NCBI GenBank assembly: GCA_963920705.1 | Contig: OY987233.1 | Coordinates: forward strand, 6,624,001-6,688,000 | DNA from: Odiellus spinosus | Taxonomy: Eukaryota > Arthropoda > Arachnida > Opiliones > Phalangiidae | DNA: 64,000 nucleotides | Reading direction: 5' to 3' | Shown: positions 1-11,462 of the stretch, one piece after another | Numbering within the stretch: position 1 is the first letter of the stretch | Layout: every line of letters starts with the position of its first letter | Position numbers and translations under genes: made by a program | The notes under the pieces: generated by a model | Databases searched by the model: none | The model's input: only the letters and a program-made list of their open reading frames with translations | Told to the model about the DNA's origin: nothing

Positions 1-717
1 ACTCTCTAAGGATATTTTCTCTAAGTTCATGGCATAAGTCTATTATTATCTTATAATATAGTCTTATGTTCATGGTAAATGTCCAGTAGATTTAAATCCT
101 TTGCAGTCCAGTATTATGGGAATAATTGTATACGTAGGGAAGTCGCCTATTTGATCAAGGAAGGTTCCGGCCGTAGCGTGTTTCGGGCTAATATATTCTA
201 ACTCTTAGCTTCCGCTTTGCACGAAATAGTTGGTCACGCTGGTTCATTGTTAAATATAACCAGAAACAGCCGGAGTTTTTAGCTTAGGCGAAAGTAAATC
301 TCCTTTGTATTTCAAAGATATATTTTCCTGTAGAAACTGAAGTAAACGTAACCTTCTACGTGTTGATTGTTGTTTTGGATAGCTTCTATGAAAACAAAAC
401 TTGTAGATTATTTCTAGCGTTAAAACTAGCGATAAAGATCTCGGCTTTGGCCGTTATTTAGGTTCCATTTTAACGGCAAAAGTCACGTTTTATTTCATTC
501 TCGAAGGTGCTTCGTCGCTCTCGTGCTCGACAAAATGTAAATGAGATATAATTCGATTCAGAAAGAGTTTTCTAAATGTGAAGTAGCGATATACAATGTT
601 AATACTCTTAGAGAAGTACATCGTTATTTTCCATCTAAATTAATAACACTATATATAGTTCTTTCCAAGAAGCCGTAAAAGTGGGCGAGATCATTTAATA
701 AGGGCTTTGAAGGGCGC
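1..717. other. AT-rich sequence, no gene seen
   Basis: I see no coding exon, RNA gene or recognised repeat family here. The stretch leads directly into the 23-bp minisatellite. Confidence 0.5.
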
Positions 718-1677
718 TTGGAAATTTGATTTTATAATCTTCTTGGAAATCTGGTTTTAATCTTCTTGGAAATCTGGTTTTAATCTTCTTTGAAATTTGG
801 TTTTAATCTTCTTTGAAATCTGGTTTTAATCTCGGAAATCTGATTTTAATCTCGGAAATCTGATTTTAATCTCGGAAATCTGATTTTAATCTTGGAAATC
901 TGATTTTAATCTTGGAAATCTGGTTTTAATCTTCTTGGAAATCTGGTTTTAATCTTCTTGGAAATCTGGTTTTAATCTTCTTGGAAATCTGGTTTTAATC
1001 TTCTTGGAAATCTGGTTTTAATCTTCTTGGAAATCTGGTTTTAATCTTCTTGGAAATCTGGTTTTAATCTTCTTGGAAATCTGGTTTTAATCTTCTTGGA
1101 AATCTGGTTTTAATCTTCTTGGAAATCTGGTTTTAATCTTCTTGGAAATCTGGTTTTAATCTTCTTGGAAATCTGGTTTTAATCTTCTTGGAAATCTGGT
1201 TTTAATCTTCTTGGAAATCTGGTTTTAATCTTCTTGGAAATCTGGTTTTAATCTTCTTGGAAATCTGGTTTTAATCTTCTTGGAAATCTGGTTTTAATCT
1301 TCTTGGAAATCTGGTTTTAATCTTCTTGGAAATCTGGTTTTAATCTTCTTGGAAATCTGGTTTTAATCTTCTTGGAAATCTGGTTTTGATCTTCTTGGAA
1401 ATCTGGTTTTGATCTTCTTGGAAATCTGGTTTTGATCTTCTTGGAAATCTGGTTTTGATCTTCTTGGAAATCTGGTTTTGATCTTCTTGGAAATCTGGTT
1501 TTAATCTTCTTGGAAATTTGGGTCTAGTCTTCTTGGAAATTTGGGTCTAATCTTGTTGGAAATTTGGGTCTAATCTTCTAGGAAATTTGGGTCTAATCTC
1601 CTTGGAAATCAGATTTTTTAATCTTGGAAATTTGGTTTTAATCTTTTTGGAAATCTGGGCTTAATCTTCTTGGAAAT
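718..1677. repeat. 23-bp minisatellite array
   Basis: About forty head-to-tail copies of a unit reading TCTTCTTGGAAATCTGG followed by TTTTAA. The centre is almost perfectly homogeneous. The left flank has a shorter 20-bp variant (TCTCGGAAATCTGATTTTAA, about 835-910). The right flank degrades into variants with GGGTCTAA. The 3' end abuts a fragment of repeat family C at 1677. A homogeneous core with degenerate edges is what unequal exchange or replication slippage produces. No coding meaning is implied. Confidence 0.95.
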
Positions 1678-1830
1678 CACTATGGTCGCGTGATTTCGCC
1701 ATTGTAGATGAAGCTTACAGTTGATTCTCGCGCGTTTCGGCACCAGTGATAAGGTCGCTTTCGCGCGGTCTTTTTCATGAAAGTACTTAATCCAGAAAGT
1801 CTAGCTACCTTCGTATGAAAATAATCGTTG
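1678..1830. mobile_element. Family C MITE fragment
   Basis: Matches the central part of family C (the stretch with ACTATGGTCGCGTGATTTCG and the GTGATAAGGTCGCTTTCGCG motif) that is seen complete at 9438-9946 and 33776-34292. The left part is missing, and the minisatellite occupies its place. Confidence 0.8.
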
Positions 1831-2493
1831 GACACTTCGATATTCGATTCTGAATACAAGCCGAAATATTTATATAATATAAATAAGGCTGGTCATAAGA
1901 TGGACAGTGTCCACGCTATATTCAGACCTAATCATATAAATATAGCAACTGTTAATGACCTCAGAATCTATTTACTTCTGGTAATGTACTTCTGATAACA
2001 TTTTTCGTATACAACCTATTGAGGGAACAACAAATTTACAATGGATGTTAGAGTTAAGTTAAATTATACTTATAACTAATGAAGCCTAGGTGATAATTAA
2101 CAACTCTAGGTTTGTGATCGATTAGTTTTAATGTACACAATGTTAATAAAAGTAATTAAAACTTTTTATCATCTCCGTACTAGCGGAACAGCGTGGATTA
2201 TATGTAGTTAAGGTATAATTCGCGGCCCTTGTCACGGTGTTGAGGTTCCTGGTCACGCCTGAAACCTCTAACGCCTTGGCTATTAAAGTGGCGCGAGCTT
2301 AACCACTCTACAGATCTCCATAGTAACGATTTGTGTTGATCTTAAAACATTCTAACGGTTAGTTGCGCAAATAACTTATAATTCAGGAAGAATAAGGTAC
2401 ATTTATATTACTTCCATTAGTTTAGTTGTTTACCACTTGCAAATTAGCCCTGTCACTATTAGACAACTTCAATTAGAAATTCTCATTTTGCAA
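1831..2493. other. Unassigned AT-rich sequence
   Basis: No exon or recognised repeat family. Around 2230-2300 the minus strand has a short tRNA-like A-box word, but no cloverleaf can be drawn. Confidence 0.45.
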
Positions 2494-3290
2494 AGGGGGA
2501 ATGCAACCTAACAAGTGATTTTTTTTTTATCGATTCCTTATCGTTCAAATAGGCCTAATCCATCAGTAAAAAAGTTACAAACAAGTATTAAACTAGAAAG
2601 AAGTTTAAAACTCAACCGGAAATAGGCTTGCCTGAATTTCTTGGCATTGATGGGTCAGAGACCAATGGAATGTTATATAGAGATCTCCCTTTAACTAAGG
2701 GTCTTTGCTCAATGGTCGATAACCCATAAATGCGAAGAAATTCAGGATCTCCATGACTCTATCTATGCCAATTTTCCGGGTAAGTTTTAAATTTATTTAT
2801 CTTTAAATACAGTGGCGGCGGACGGTTCTTATTTTGGGGGGGGGGGGGACATTTTTCGTTAAAGAACTTGGAAACAAGTTGCTCAAGACCAATATACCTG
2901 AAGGCTATGGTTGTACTATCGCTCTTCTACAGACGGACTCGCGTAGAAATAAATCATACCTTATTTAAAGACAGTCTCTTTATAATTTTTGTTATTATAT
3001 TATATTATTTTCTTAAAAACTCCAAACAGGTTGAGATTATAGACTGATTTTTCTTATAATTCATTGAATTCAATTATATTCTGAGATTAATCAGAGCATT
3101 GACTGAACAATTTGGGGAGGGACACGTATATTGGTTGTCCCCACCTGGTTTAATTGAGGGGGGACAATGTCCCCTTATCCCCACCCGTTCCGCCGCCACT
3201 GTTTAAATATTTGTTTGTTAATTTTTCTATTGGTGGATTAGGCCTATTTAAACGATAAAGAATACCTTGTTATTAGGTTGCATGCTCCCT
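2494..3290. mobile_element. Family A MITE, TTAA type, interrupted
   Basis: Non-autonomous element whose two halves are near-complete inverted repeats. The outer end reads AGGGAGAATGCAACC in consensus, followed inward by TTATCGTTTAAATAGGCCTA and later AAAATAGGCTTAGCTGGATT. The right end is CCCT followed by TTAA. It is interrupted by a hAT-like element at 2810-3201. At least ten further copies occur in the window (4.6, 16.9, 23.0, 32.1, 37.7, 38.7, 46.8, 51.2, 52.7 and 63.8 kb). No coding capacity. Confidence 0.9.
2810..3201. mobile_element. hAT-like MITE nested in family A
   Basis: A 392-bp element starting CAGTGGCGGCGGA and ending with the complement CCGCCGCCACTG. It is flanked on both sides by the identical 8-bp word TTTAAATA (2802-2809 and 3202-3209). 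An 8-bp duplication plus CAGTGGCG termini fits the hAT superfamily. A run of G lies near 2837-2848. It must be younger than the family A copy it splits. Confidence 0.9.
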
Positions 3291-3474
3291 TTAAGGAGTT
3301 TCGCCGGCTAAAATCTATGTATTCTAATCTAATCTAATTTTGTTGCCTAGGGACGCATTTATTGTTTGAAATTGTGACTCGAATGGGAATGACGAAACGT
3401 ACATATCCAGAGATGTGCAATAATACTGCATCCTATTTTCCCGCCCCTCCCTCTAGTGAAGATAGGGAAACTAT

Positions 3475-3729
3475 AGCTACGTTCATACCAGGCCTGGAAT
3501 CGATTTAAACCGTTTCAAAACGATTAGCTAGAGCCTTTTCTCGAAACTACTTAGGGAAGCAGTTTCATACCGATTAGGGTTCCAAAACCGATAGATGAAG
3601 CTAGAATAAATCGATTTATGAAGATTGTGTGAACACGTAACGCTTAAATCGATTCCTGGCGATTTGAATATCGGTTTGATTTTACCTTTTCAAATCGATT
3701 AAGAAATGCGAGTGAGTGTGACCGTAGCT
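3475..3729. mobile_element. Family D MITE
   Basis: About 255 bp bounded by AGCTACGTTCATACCAGG and the complement of AGCTACGGTCACACT. The interior is rich in the word AATCGATTT on both strands. Other copies lie at 11173-11462, 14963-15225, 24961-25196 and 25312-25513 (the last two are partial). The target duplication is unclear, so the superfamily is not assigned. Confidence 0.8.
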
Positions 3730-4606
3730 TTAGTGCACCCGAACAGTCCCATAATGGCCTAATCCCTACGTAGTAATCTCTCTGAATTATATTTAAAACC
3801 ATTATTGACTGCAGATTTGCCATGTTGGTGGTATCCGCCAAATTTGGGCTTCTTTTAAATGGTTGTTATACCACAAAAACCCCAATTGTTATCCCAAATT
3901 TCATAATTTTACCCATTTATTGACGTCACAGCATTGCTACTCGCCAAAGACACAGAGTGAGCTTTTTTATCATGCTTTTTCGTTCAATTAAGAATACTTA
4001 CTGACTTATTTTCTCAGTTTTGACTGACTAATTAGTGACGTCATTACCTTTTCTCTATTATATTTCGATTAATTTCAATTGAAAGTAATAGAAATTTTAA
4101 TTTTAAGCAGGTCTTGTTTTACTATAACTTTTAAATATTACGCAACAGACCCTTTAAACACTGACCCACATTTTAATTCCGGCGCTGTTCTGTTATCATT
4201 TCTTTCACTACCTGGTGCCAAATTTCGTATAATATCGATAATTTTTGAAGAAATTTATAAAGCACAATGATAGGTCTTTATATAAAAACTCTTCTGGATA
4301 AACAGTTTCACGTGACGGCTTTTAAAGTTTTGGCCAGTATAAGATTATTCCACCCATTTACTGTATTCTTTGCTATCGATTTTATGCCTATTTGCATTAA
4401 ACAAGACTAGTGAAAGTCCTTCAATCATGTCTTTAACACCAAAGCTTCTTTACGTTTGATTGCGAAAACGTTGTATCTTGATATATTATATCAAAAAATG
4501 ACTTTGCAAACAAAGACACAAAAGGACCTGTTATGATTTTATCTGGCTCTGAAGTGAGAGATATTATATCAACAAGATGTGTACGTCATAGGAATACGTA
4601 CACCCC
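3730..4606. other. Unassigned AT-rich sequence
   Basis: Short open frames at 3644-3841 and 4079-4270 have AT-driven composition and no domain, and the first overlaps family D. No gene supported. Confidence 0.5.
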
Positions 4607-5005
4607 TTCATCATTGGTTTAAATAGGCTTAATCCACCAGTAAAAAATTTACAAACAAATATTAAACTAGAAGTAAATTTAAAACTTACCCGGAAAATAG
4701 GCTTAGCTGGATTCATAAAGATCCTGAATTTCTTTGCATTGATTGTTCAGCGACCAATCGAATGTTATTGAAAGTCTCATAGAGATCTCGCCTTAACGAA
4801 AAGCCTTTGCTCATTGGTCGATGACTCTTCAATACGAATAAATTCAGGATATTCATGAATCCAGCTAAGCCTATTTTTCCAGGTAAGTTTTAAATTTAGT
4901 TCGTTTAATATTTTTATTTTATTTTTTTTTTACAGTTGGATTAAGCCTATTTAAACAATAAGGAATTAATAAAAAAATCACTTGTTGTTAGGCTGGATTC
5001 TCCCT
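4607..5005. mobile_element. Family A MITE
   Basis: Copy of the foldback TTAA-type family. The left terminus is eroded. The right terminus reads TGTTGTTAGGCTGGATTCTC then CCT, followed by TTAA at 5006-5009. The internal halves show the paired words AATAGGCTTAGCTGGATTC and GAATCCAGCTAAGCCTATT. Confidence 0.85.
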
Positions 5006-6324
5006 TTAAGTATTAAACATACATTACAATTTTATAATTAAAATAATATACTTGGTATTTGCTCGCTTGTGACGATTTATAGAATATACAATTGATTTAT
5101 TTCGAGAACATTTCAATTGGAAAGCATATTTTCCGAAATGTATTTTTACTTTTTCTCGTTTGAATAATGAGGGTTTAACCGTTATTTTGGGCATTGACGT
5201 ACTGAATTTTACAGATAATTAAGATTGATAGATTAGTAATCTAGAATTCCTTTTACTGGAATTGTTTCCACACTTTTAAACCTTTATACCTTAAATTTAT
5301 TGGTTTATTGTTATGACACTTCTCGGCTGGTAAAAGAGACTGTATCCATTCCTACAACCAGGCATAGCCATGATACAGGTTGACAGTGAAGTACTTTCAG
5401 TAACTTCCTTGGCCCTGTATGTGTAAGCCTTCCTATAAATTCCTATAATTTAAAGTGGGGCGTTCTTAAGAAGCTTCAAAATGAAAATGTTAAAAATGTC
5501 ATTTTTTCCGATATATGAGGTAGTTTATTTCTGGAACGTAATTAACTATAATTTTCGTACGAAAGGTAGTTGACTTGATCTAGATTAAGTACTTTTACGA
5601 AAAAGACCGCGCGAAAGCGACCTTATCACTTGGTACCAGAACGCGACGAGAATCAACTGTAGGAAGCTCTATACAATAGCGAAATCACGCGACCATAGTG
5701 ATGACGTAGTATAGCGGGGACTTTTTTATTTTAAAAAGAAGACCTACAAGACTAGGTAGACTAGGGTCAAGTAATGTTAAAAATAAATTTCTTAAAATTT
5801 CAAAATTTTTGGTTTGGTTGTCATCTCTGATAGTATTTACGCTCTTGTGGAGCGAAATCTGTTCATTAATATCAATAATCTCCGCAGAACAAAGACTGGA
5901 GGATTTCTTCCATAATGCTAGAGATAGGAGGATATGTCGACTTCAAAGTCGGATTAGACTTTCATCCCCCACACGAATCAAGCTGAAGCTTGGAACAGTT
6001 CTGTATAAAGGGTAAATGATGATTCTGGGAAAGTTTCGTTTTGTAACTGCCACGGGGCTGGCGCGTACGACGAGGTAAAATATGTAAATCAAAGGTCAAA
6101 GAATACCAAAAAATAGAGAAAACTCCTGTAAAAATGTTTTATGTCTCGGGCACCTATGCTGTGCAGGAAAAAAAATTCTAGGGGCTTTGCATAGACTATA
6201 CAGCTATTATACAGCTTCATTTGATAGTCTTTGCTTTGCGGAAGTACGTCAAGAAACTAGGAGCAATAACAACGCCGTACATAATTGGAGTGGTAACTGT
6301 CTTTTATTTATAATACTTAAGATC

Positions 6325-6830
6325 TTACAAAAGGTACAAAAATATTTGAACTATATTGGATAAATTGTCTAATTGGGCTGCATCTTCGCAAACTTGGCGC
6401 AATTTAGATTGATACCAGTTTCTACATTCCTCGTGGCGTCGATAGCCAAGGTACCAGATGAGACTGCTAACGTGAGCACAAGTTAAGGCACCCCCTTTAC
6501 AATTGCAATACCATTGCGATATCGCGTCTAATCCAATTCCATGTGGTACGTATCGAATAAGGGCTTGATGAGCAGCCGCCGATAAAAATTGACATCGGAC
6601 ACGTACACGCAAGAGGTCATGTCCTACTTTGCACAATTCAACGTCAAACGAACCGATTTTCTCAATTGTTAAAGCGACGTAGAACTCGACGCGTCTGCAT
6701 TTAAAATCACTCAAAACAATACCCTGAACGTCTTCCTCGCTAAGGACCTTTAAGTCTTCCAGGTTAATGTCGTCCTGTTTCTTCCATTGAGAAGGTTTAC
6801 ACAAGATCCCTTGCCCTTCGAGAAGAATTG
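6325..6830 (-). pseudogene. Mirror copy of the SWIM transposase tail (left arm)
   Basis: The reverse-strand twin of the 7085-7583 sequence, about 95 percent alike by eye. It keeps the CxC pair but has a 9-base in-frame deletion before the CxH pair (GGALTCAHVSS instead of GGALTVGTCAHVSS). The finger spacing is therefore altered in this arm only. It has no start or catalytic core. Confidence 0.8.
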
Positions 6831-7583
6831 ATCGCCAACCACCAATCACCTGCAACAGTAAACTATTTGCAAGCAATAATGCGGAATGTCTTATCACCAT
6901 CGTTGACGGTACTTATATCCGAGTTGGTCGACCCAGTGATTATACAGTACTACAAAGTTCATTTTGCGTGCACAAAGACCAGCATATCTTCAAGCCGATG
7001 CTTTAAAGGTCAATGGGAAAGAGTGTTGGAAAAAACGGAAGCCACCTCGCACGTGGTAAATCCCCTTAAAGAACTTGTCGAACGGCAAGGGATCTTGCGT
7101 AAACCTTCTCAATGGAAGAAACAGGACGACATTAACCTGGAAGACTTAGAGGTCCTTAGCGAGGAAGACGTTCAGGGTATTGTTTTGAGTGATTTTAAAT
7201 GCAGACGCGTCGAGTCCTACGTCGCTTTAACAATTGAGAAAACCGGGTCGTTTGACGTTGAATTGTGCAAAGTAGAACATAACCTCTTGCGTGTACGTGT
7301 CCGATGTGAATTTTTATCGGCGGCTGCTCATCAAGCCCTTATTCGATACGTACCACATGGAATTGGATTAGACGCGATATCGCAATGGTATTGCAATTGT
7401 AAAGGGGGTGCCTTAACTGTGGGTACTTGTGCTCACGTTAGCAGTCTCATCTGGTACCTTGGCTATCGACGCCACGAGGAATGTAGAAACTGGTATCAAT
7501 CTAAATTGCGCCAAGTTTGCGAAGATGCAGCCCAATTAGACAATTTATCCAATATAGTTCAAATATTTTTGTACCTTTTGTAA
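6828..7583 (+). pseudogene. Transposase C-terminal fragment, SWIM zinc finger (right arm)
   Basis: An open frame of about 250 codons with no ATG of its own at the 5' end. The C-terminal part has a SWIM-type finger, with the CxC pair in WYCNCKGG and the CxH pair in GTCAHVSS, followed by LIWYLGYRRHEE. It is preceded by a conserved block with LEVLSEEDVQGI and FDVELCK. From recall, this layout matches the tails of animal DDE_4-type transposases that carry a C-terminal SWIM finger (IS4EU/ISL2EU-like). That family assignment is an inference. The upstream DDE catalytic region is absent, so this is a remnant rather than a working transposase. The first 85 codons lie in the unique loop. An AATAAA signal follows the stop. 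Confidence 0.8.
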
Positions 7584-8661
7584 GATCTTAAGTATTATAA
7601 ATAAAAGACAGTTACCACTCCAATTATGTACGGCGTTGTTATTGCTCCTAGTTTCTTGACGTACTTCCGCAAAGCAAAGACTATCAAATGAAGCTGTATA
7701 ATAGCTGTATAGTCTATGCAAAGCCCCTAGAATTTTTTTTCCTGCACAGCATAGGTGCCCGAGACATAAAACATTTTTACAGGAGTTTTCTCAATTTTTT
7801 GGTATTCTTTGACCTTTTATTTACATATTTTACCTCGTCGTACGCGCCAGCCCCGTGGCAGTTACAGAACGAAACTTTCCCAGAATCATCATTTACCCTT
7901 TATACATAACTGTTCCAAGTTTCAGCTTGATTCGTGTGGGGGATGATAGTCTAATCCGACTTTGAAGTCGAATTATCCTCCTATCTCTAGCATTATGGAA
8001 GAAATCCTCCAACCTTTGTTCTGCGGAGATTATTGATATTAATGAACAGATTTCGCTCCACAAGAGCGTAAATACTATCAGAGATGACAACCAAACCAAA
8101 AATTTTGAAATTTTAAGAAATTTATTTTTAACATTTCTTGACCCAAAGGTCTACCTAGTGTTGTGGGTCTTCTTTGGAAAATGGCGATTATAAAATATGT
8201 ATTTTTACTGTCGCGATAATTTTGTTCTGTGACATATGTATATATATTTTGAATCGTTTTTTAACGATCTTTCCGAAAATGATACTCAATTTCCATTAGG
8301 AGTTCATGAAAAACCGTGACAGCCTTATTTTAAAGTATTCTCATATATTTGACATCACTGTAGTTACTTATCAATTCTTCACAATTCCCCTCCAAATATC
8401 CAATGGAAGGGAAAAAAAATACTTTGGAAATAAATATTAAGATTATTCGCCATTTCCATTTATTCGTAGTTAAACATCTCTTTTGAATACTAAAATTGTT
8501 TAAACGGTGGTTAAATTCACATTATTTACTTATTTTTTCCCTTTTGGCGAATCGAATAAGATTCAACCCACAGTTAAGTTTCTCAATTAGAATATTGGTG
8601 TAAAAATAGTGTTTGTCAGGCCATTGATATTTGAAAAAGCCTCCGTATCGATAGATAGTAT

Positions 8662-9040
8662 CAAAAGTCTATCACTTTATTCCATAAAAGTAAACAACGC
8701 CACATAACTTAACCCTATCAGCAAAGAACCAGTTTTACGTCACTTAAAAATAGGGAAGTCATCATCCCTGTCTAGCTCGAGTGATTTGGTCTCTTCCTCG
8801 ATATTTTGAGTCGGAAGAGAGGAACGAAATTTAGGCGGGCCGCTCTTAGCTATATTGTCTTCCCTCCCAACTCCGGAATTCCTCCGCAGAGTAGCACTTC
8901 CTCCGTTCACTATTAACACCGACTGTGGCCCGCTAGAGTGTCTCGAATCAGAATCTGTCGGTACATTTATCCGGAACTTTGCTGATAGTATTAAGCTACG
9001 GGGTGTTGTTTACTTTTATGAAATAAAGTGATAGACTTTT
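8662..9040. mobile_element. Family B MITE, hAT-like
   Basis: Termini CAAAAGTCTATCACTTTATT and the complement AATAAAGTGATAGACTTTTG, with long subterminal inverted repeats (ACTATCAGCAAAG and its complement). Two related copies are at 23379-24096 and 47746-48128, and a fragment is near 39,520. The copy at 23.4 kb has an 8-bp target duplication. Confidence 0.85.
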
Positions 9041-9437
9041 GTTAATATATATTTATTTGTTTCGGGATTAATTGACATAATGAGGAAGGCATAGGCGGAT
9101 GTATATTCAATATTCAACTTTATAGGGAAAAGTAGTTCTTTCCCCAATTCATCTCGAAAACAAGACCAATATTAAAATTGTTTTTATACTTTTTTGTTCG
9201 GAAAAAGTGTTCCCGTTCAAACGCTAATTGTAATACATTCGGAAGACGTCACGGGCAAAACCCGTTGTTTAATTTTTTTATTTTTGAGTTTAGCTTCAAG
9301 TCCTCGCCCGTTTTGTTCATTACCCCGTACGTAAGAGCCTCGTTTCTGGGTCATCTATTCGAGAATAAGTTTAAAAAGAAAAAAATTCAAATTCTTGAAA
9401 AACGGCAACAGGCAACATATCCCCGAGCTATATTTAA

Positions 9438-9946
9438 AGTAAGGCTGTCACTCATTTTTCATGAACTCCAAATGAAAATTGAGTAGCATTTTTGAAAAGA
9501 TCGTTAAAAAACGATTAAAAATATATATACATATGTCGTAGAACAAAATTACCGCATCAGTAAAAATACATATTAATCGCCATTTTCGAAATTTTTGAAA
9601 TGAAAATTCCCCGTGATACTACGTCACTATGGTCGCGTGATTTTCCTATCGTATAGAGCCTACTGTTAATTCTCGCGCGTTATGGCACCAATGATAAGGT
9701 CGCTTTCGCGCTGTCTTTTTCGTTAAAGTACTTAATTCAGAAAGTCAGCTACCTTTCGTACGAAAAATCGTTAATTTTACTTTTCAGAAATAAACTACGT
9801 CATATATCGGAAAAAAATTAGCTATATATTTTTGATATTTTGATTTTGAAGTTTCTTTCAAACGCCTCAACCCAGAGGTATAAAATTTTGAATAACTAGT
9901 TTTAATAGTATAATAAAATTAAAAATATAATGGTTACAACCTCACT
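9438..9946. mobile_element. Family C MITE, complete
   Basis: A 509-bp element from AGTAAGGCTGTCACT to the complement of AGTGAGGTTGTAACC, with TTAA on both sides (9434-9437 and 9947-9950). The interior has the palindromic-looking GTGATAAGGTCGCTTTCGCG block typical of the family. No coding capacity. The open frame at 9178-9486 runs into it and is not a gene. Confidence 0.85.
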
Positions 9947-10440
9947 TTAATTCAAGTTGGAATTAGCATCATCTACAAAGCCTGTGTATTGGCTATCTCT
10001 AAATAAACAACCCATTGGTATAACTAATAGTCTAGCTTCGCGTATGTTGTCAATTCGAAGTGGGACAAACTATATTTAAAACAATTTTTTGCGTATGAGA
10101 TTCAATCCTTCACTGTTTTCGCTGTAGTATCAATTCCCGTTGAACTGTCTTATATTGAAAAGTATTTCGTATTAGACCCTGTTCTATTTCCCCAAGTGTT
10201 AAATGTGTATAATGCCAAATTACTTTACCCTATCCTATTCCAACTACGAGTTTTCACTCCTAAGAAATACACCATACCACTAGAAAATACCACCAGATGC
10301 ATTTGAATAAAAAAAATATCTGGAACAAGTTGGGGTGTCAGTGTATAAGTAGCTATACCCTTTGGTTGGGTGGATATTATCGACTCATCTAAAAATAGCA
10401 CGTGATTTTCGGCCTGACGATTATATTTCCAAGTTCAATA
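9947..10440. other. Unassigned AT-rich sequence
   Basis: No exon or named repeat was recognised between the family C element and the 40-bp minisatellite. Confidence 0.45.
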
Positions 10441-11165
10441 CAGTCGCCACAGGAAAAGTAAATTTATTTGTTAATTGGACCAAAAGGTTAGGGGAAAATC
10501 AGGTAATTTAAAAAAAACGGATTCTAAAGGTCAAAAAAGGGTCAGGTTATTTAAAAAAATGTTAAAAAGTCAGGCAATTTAATAATTGTGCATCGTGAAA
10601 GTTAGGTAATTTAAAAATGGCGACAAAAGGTTAGGTAAAAATCAAGTTATTTAAAAATTGCGCTAAAAAGTCTGGGTATTTTAAAAGTTCGCTAAAAGGT
10701 CAAGTTAAGTCATGTTATTTAAAAACAGCGCCTGACGGTCGATGTAAAGTCAGGTTATTTATAAAGTGCGCTTAAAGATCATGGAAAAGTCGGGTTATTT
10801 AAAATGGCGCCTGAAGGTCAAGGTAAAGTTAGGTAAATTAAATATTGCATCTCAAAGTCAGGGTAAAGTCAGGTAATTTAGATATTGCTCCTCAAAGTTG
10901 AAGCAAAGTCCTTTAATTTAAAAATTGAGAATCAAAGTCAAGGTAAAGTCAGGTAATTTAAAAATTGAGAATCAAAGTCAAGGTAAAGTCATGTAATTTA
11001 AAAATGGCGCCTGAAGGTCAGAATAAAAATCAAAAGGCTAGAAAAGGTTAAGTAATTTAAAAACTGGGAAAACTGAAGGTATTTAAAAATGTCGTCCAAA
11101 GGCTACGAGAAAGTCAGATAATTTAAATATTATGTCAAAAGGACAGGGAAAAGTCAGGTTTTATG
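10440..11165. repeat. Degenerate 40-bp minisatellite
   Basis: Repeats of a unit of about 40 bp containing GTCAGGTAATTTAAAAATTG and AAGGTAAA. The best-preserved adjacent copies lie near 10,915-11,000. Other copies vary in the word after ATTTAAAA (GGCGCCTGAAGG and the like). It ends directly at a family D element. A weaker patch of the same words recurs near 14,235-14,310. Confidence 0.85.
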
Positions 11166-11172
11166 CCAATAT

Positions 11173-11462
11173 AGCTACGGTCACACTAGCATTTCTTAAT
11201 TGATTTGAAACGGTGAAATCAAACCGTTATTCAAATCGCCAGGAATCGTTTTAAGCGTCACGTGTTCACGCATTATCTTTACAAATCGATCATTGTAGCT
11301 TCAAGTATCGGTTGTTGAGACCGAATCGATATGAAAATCGTTCCCGAAGCAGTTTCGAGAAATCGAATCAAATCGATTCGAGAAAAGACGGTTTCCCGTT
11401 CACTTCACACGACTCTTGCGAAACGGTTTAAATCGATGCCAAGGCCTAGTATGATCGCAGCT
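11173..11462. mobile_element. Family D MITE
   Basis: Starts AGCTACGGTCACACTAGC and ends AGTATGATCGCAGCT. The interior has paired GATTTGAAAC and AAACGGTTTAAATCGAT words. It is in the opposite orientation to the copy at 3475. Confidence 0.8.

Larger units (their letters stand above)
5738..8172. mobile_element. Foldback DNA transposon with two SWIM transposase tails
   Basis: Two arms of about 1.09 kb (5738-6825 and 7085-8172) are near-identical inverted copies around a 260-bp loop. The outer ends form a 24-bp terminal repeat starting GAAGACC and closing GGTAGAC, with three mismatches. Each arm contains the 3' end of a transposase gene, ending with a stop and an AATAAA signal just downstream (about 7600 in the right arm). 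No long target duplication is visible against family C. The arrangement looks like a head-to-head dimer of the 3' part of an autonomous element. It has no catalytic core, so it could move only with enzyme supplied in trans. Confidence 0.9.
5454..8329. mobile_element. Family C MITE split by a larger transposon
   Basis: The left half (5454-5737) and right half (8173-8329) are the two parts of one family C element, which is about 510 bp when intact. Its ends are next to TTAA words. The 2.4 kb foldback transposon at 5738-8172 sits inside it. Comparison with the uninterrupted copy at 20,490-20,945 shows that the break falls in the AT-rich stretch just before the word GGCGATTATAAAATA. Confidence 0.85.

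Noticed and set aside
718-1677. CRISPR-like appearance of 23-bp direct repeats
   Set aside because: Repeats are head to tail with no unique spacers, and the DNA is eukaryotic.
2215-2305. tRNA-like A-box on the minus strand
   Set aside because: No complete cloverleaf could be drawn, and the downstream B-box position does not fit.
5809-6015. Short frame repeated on both strands (5809-6015 plus, 7893-8099 minus)
   Set aside because: It is the non-coding outer part of the two inverted arms of the foldback transposon, not a gene pair.
9178-9486. 102-codon open frame
   Set aside because: It runs into the family C element, begins without a clear ATG context and shows AT-driven composition only.
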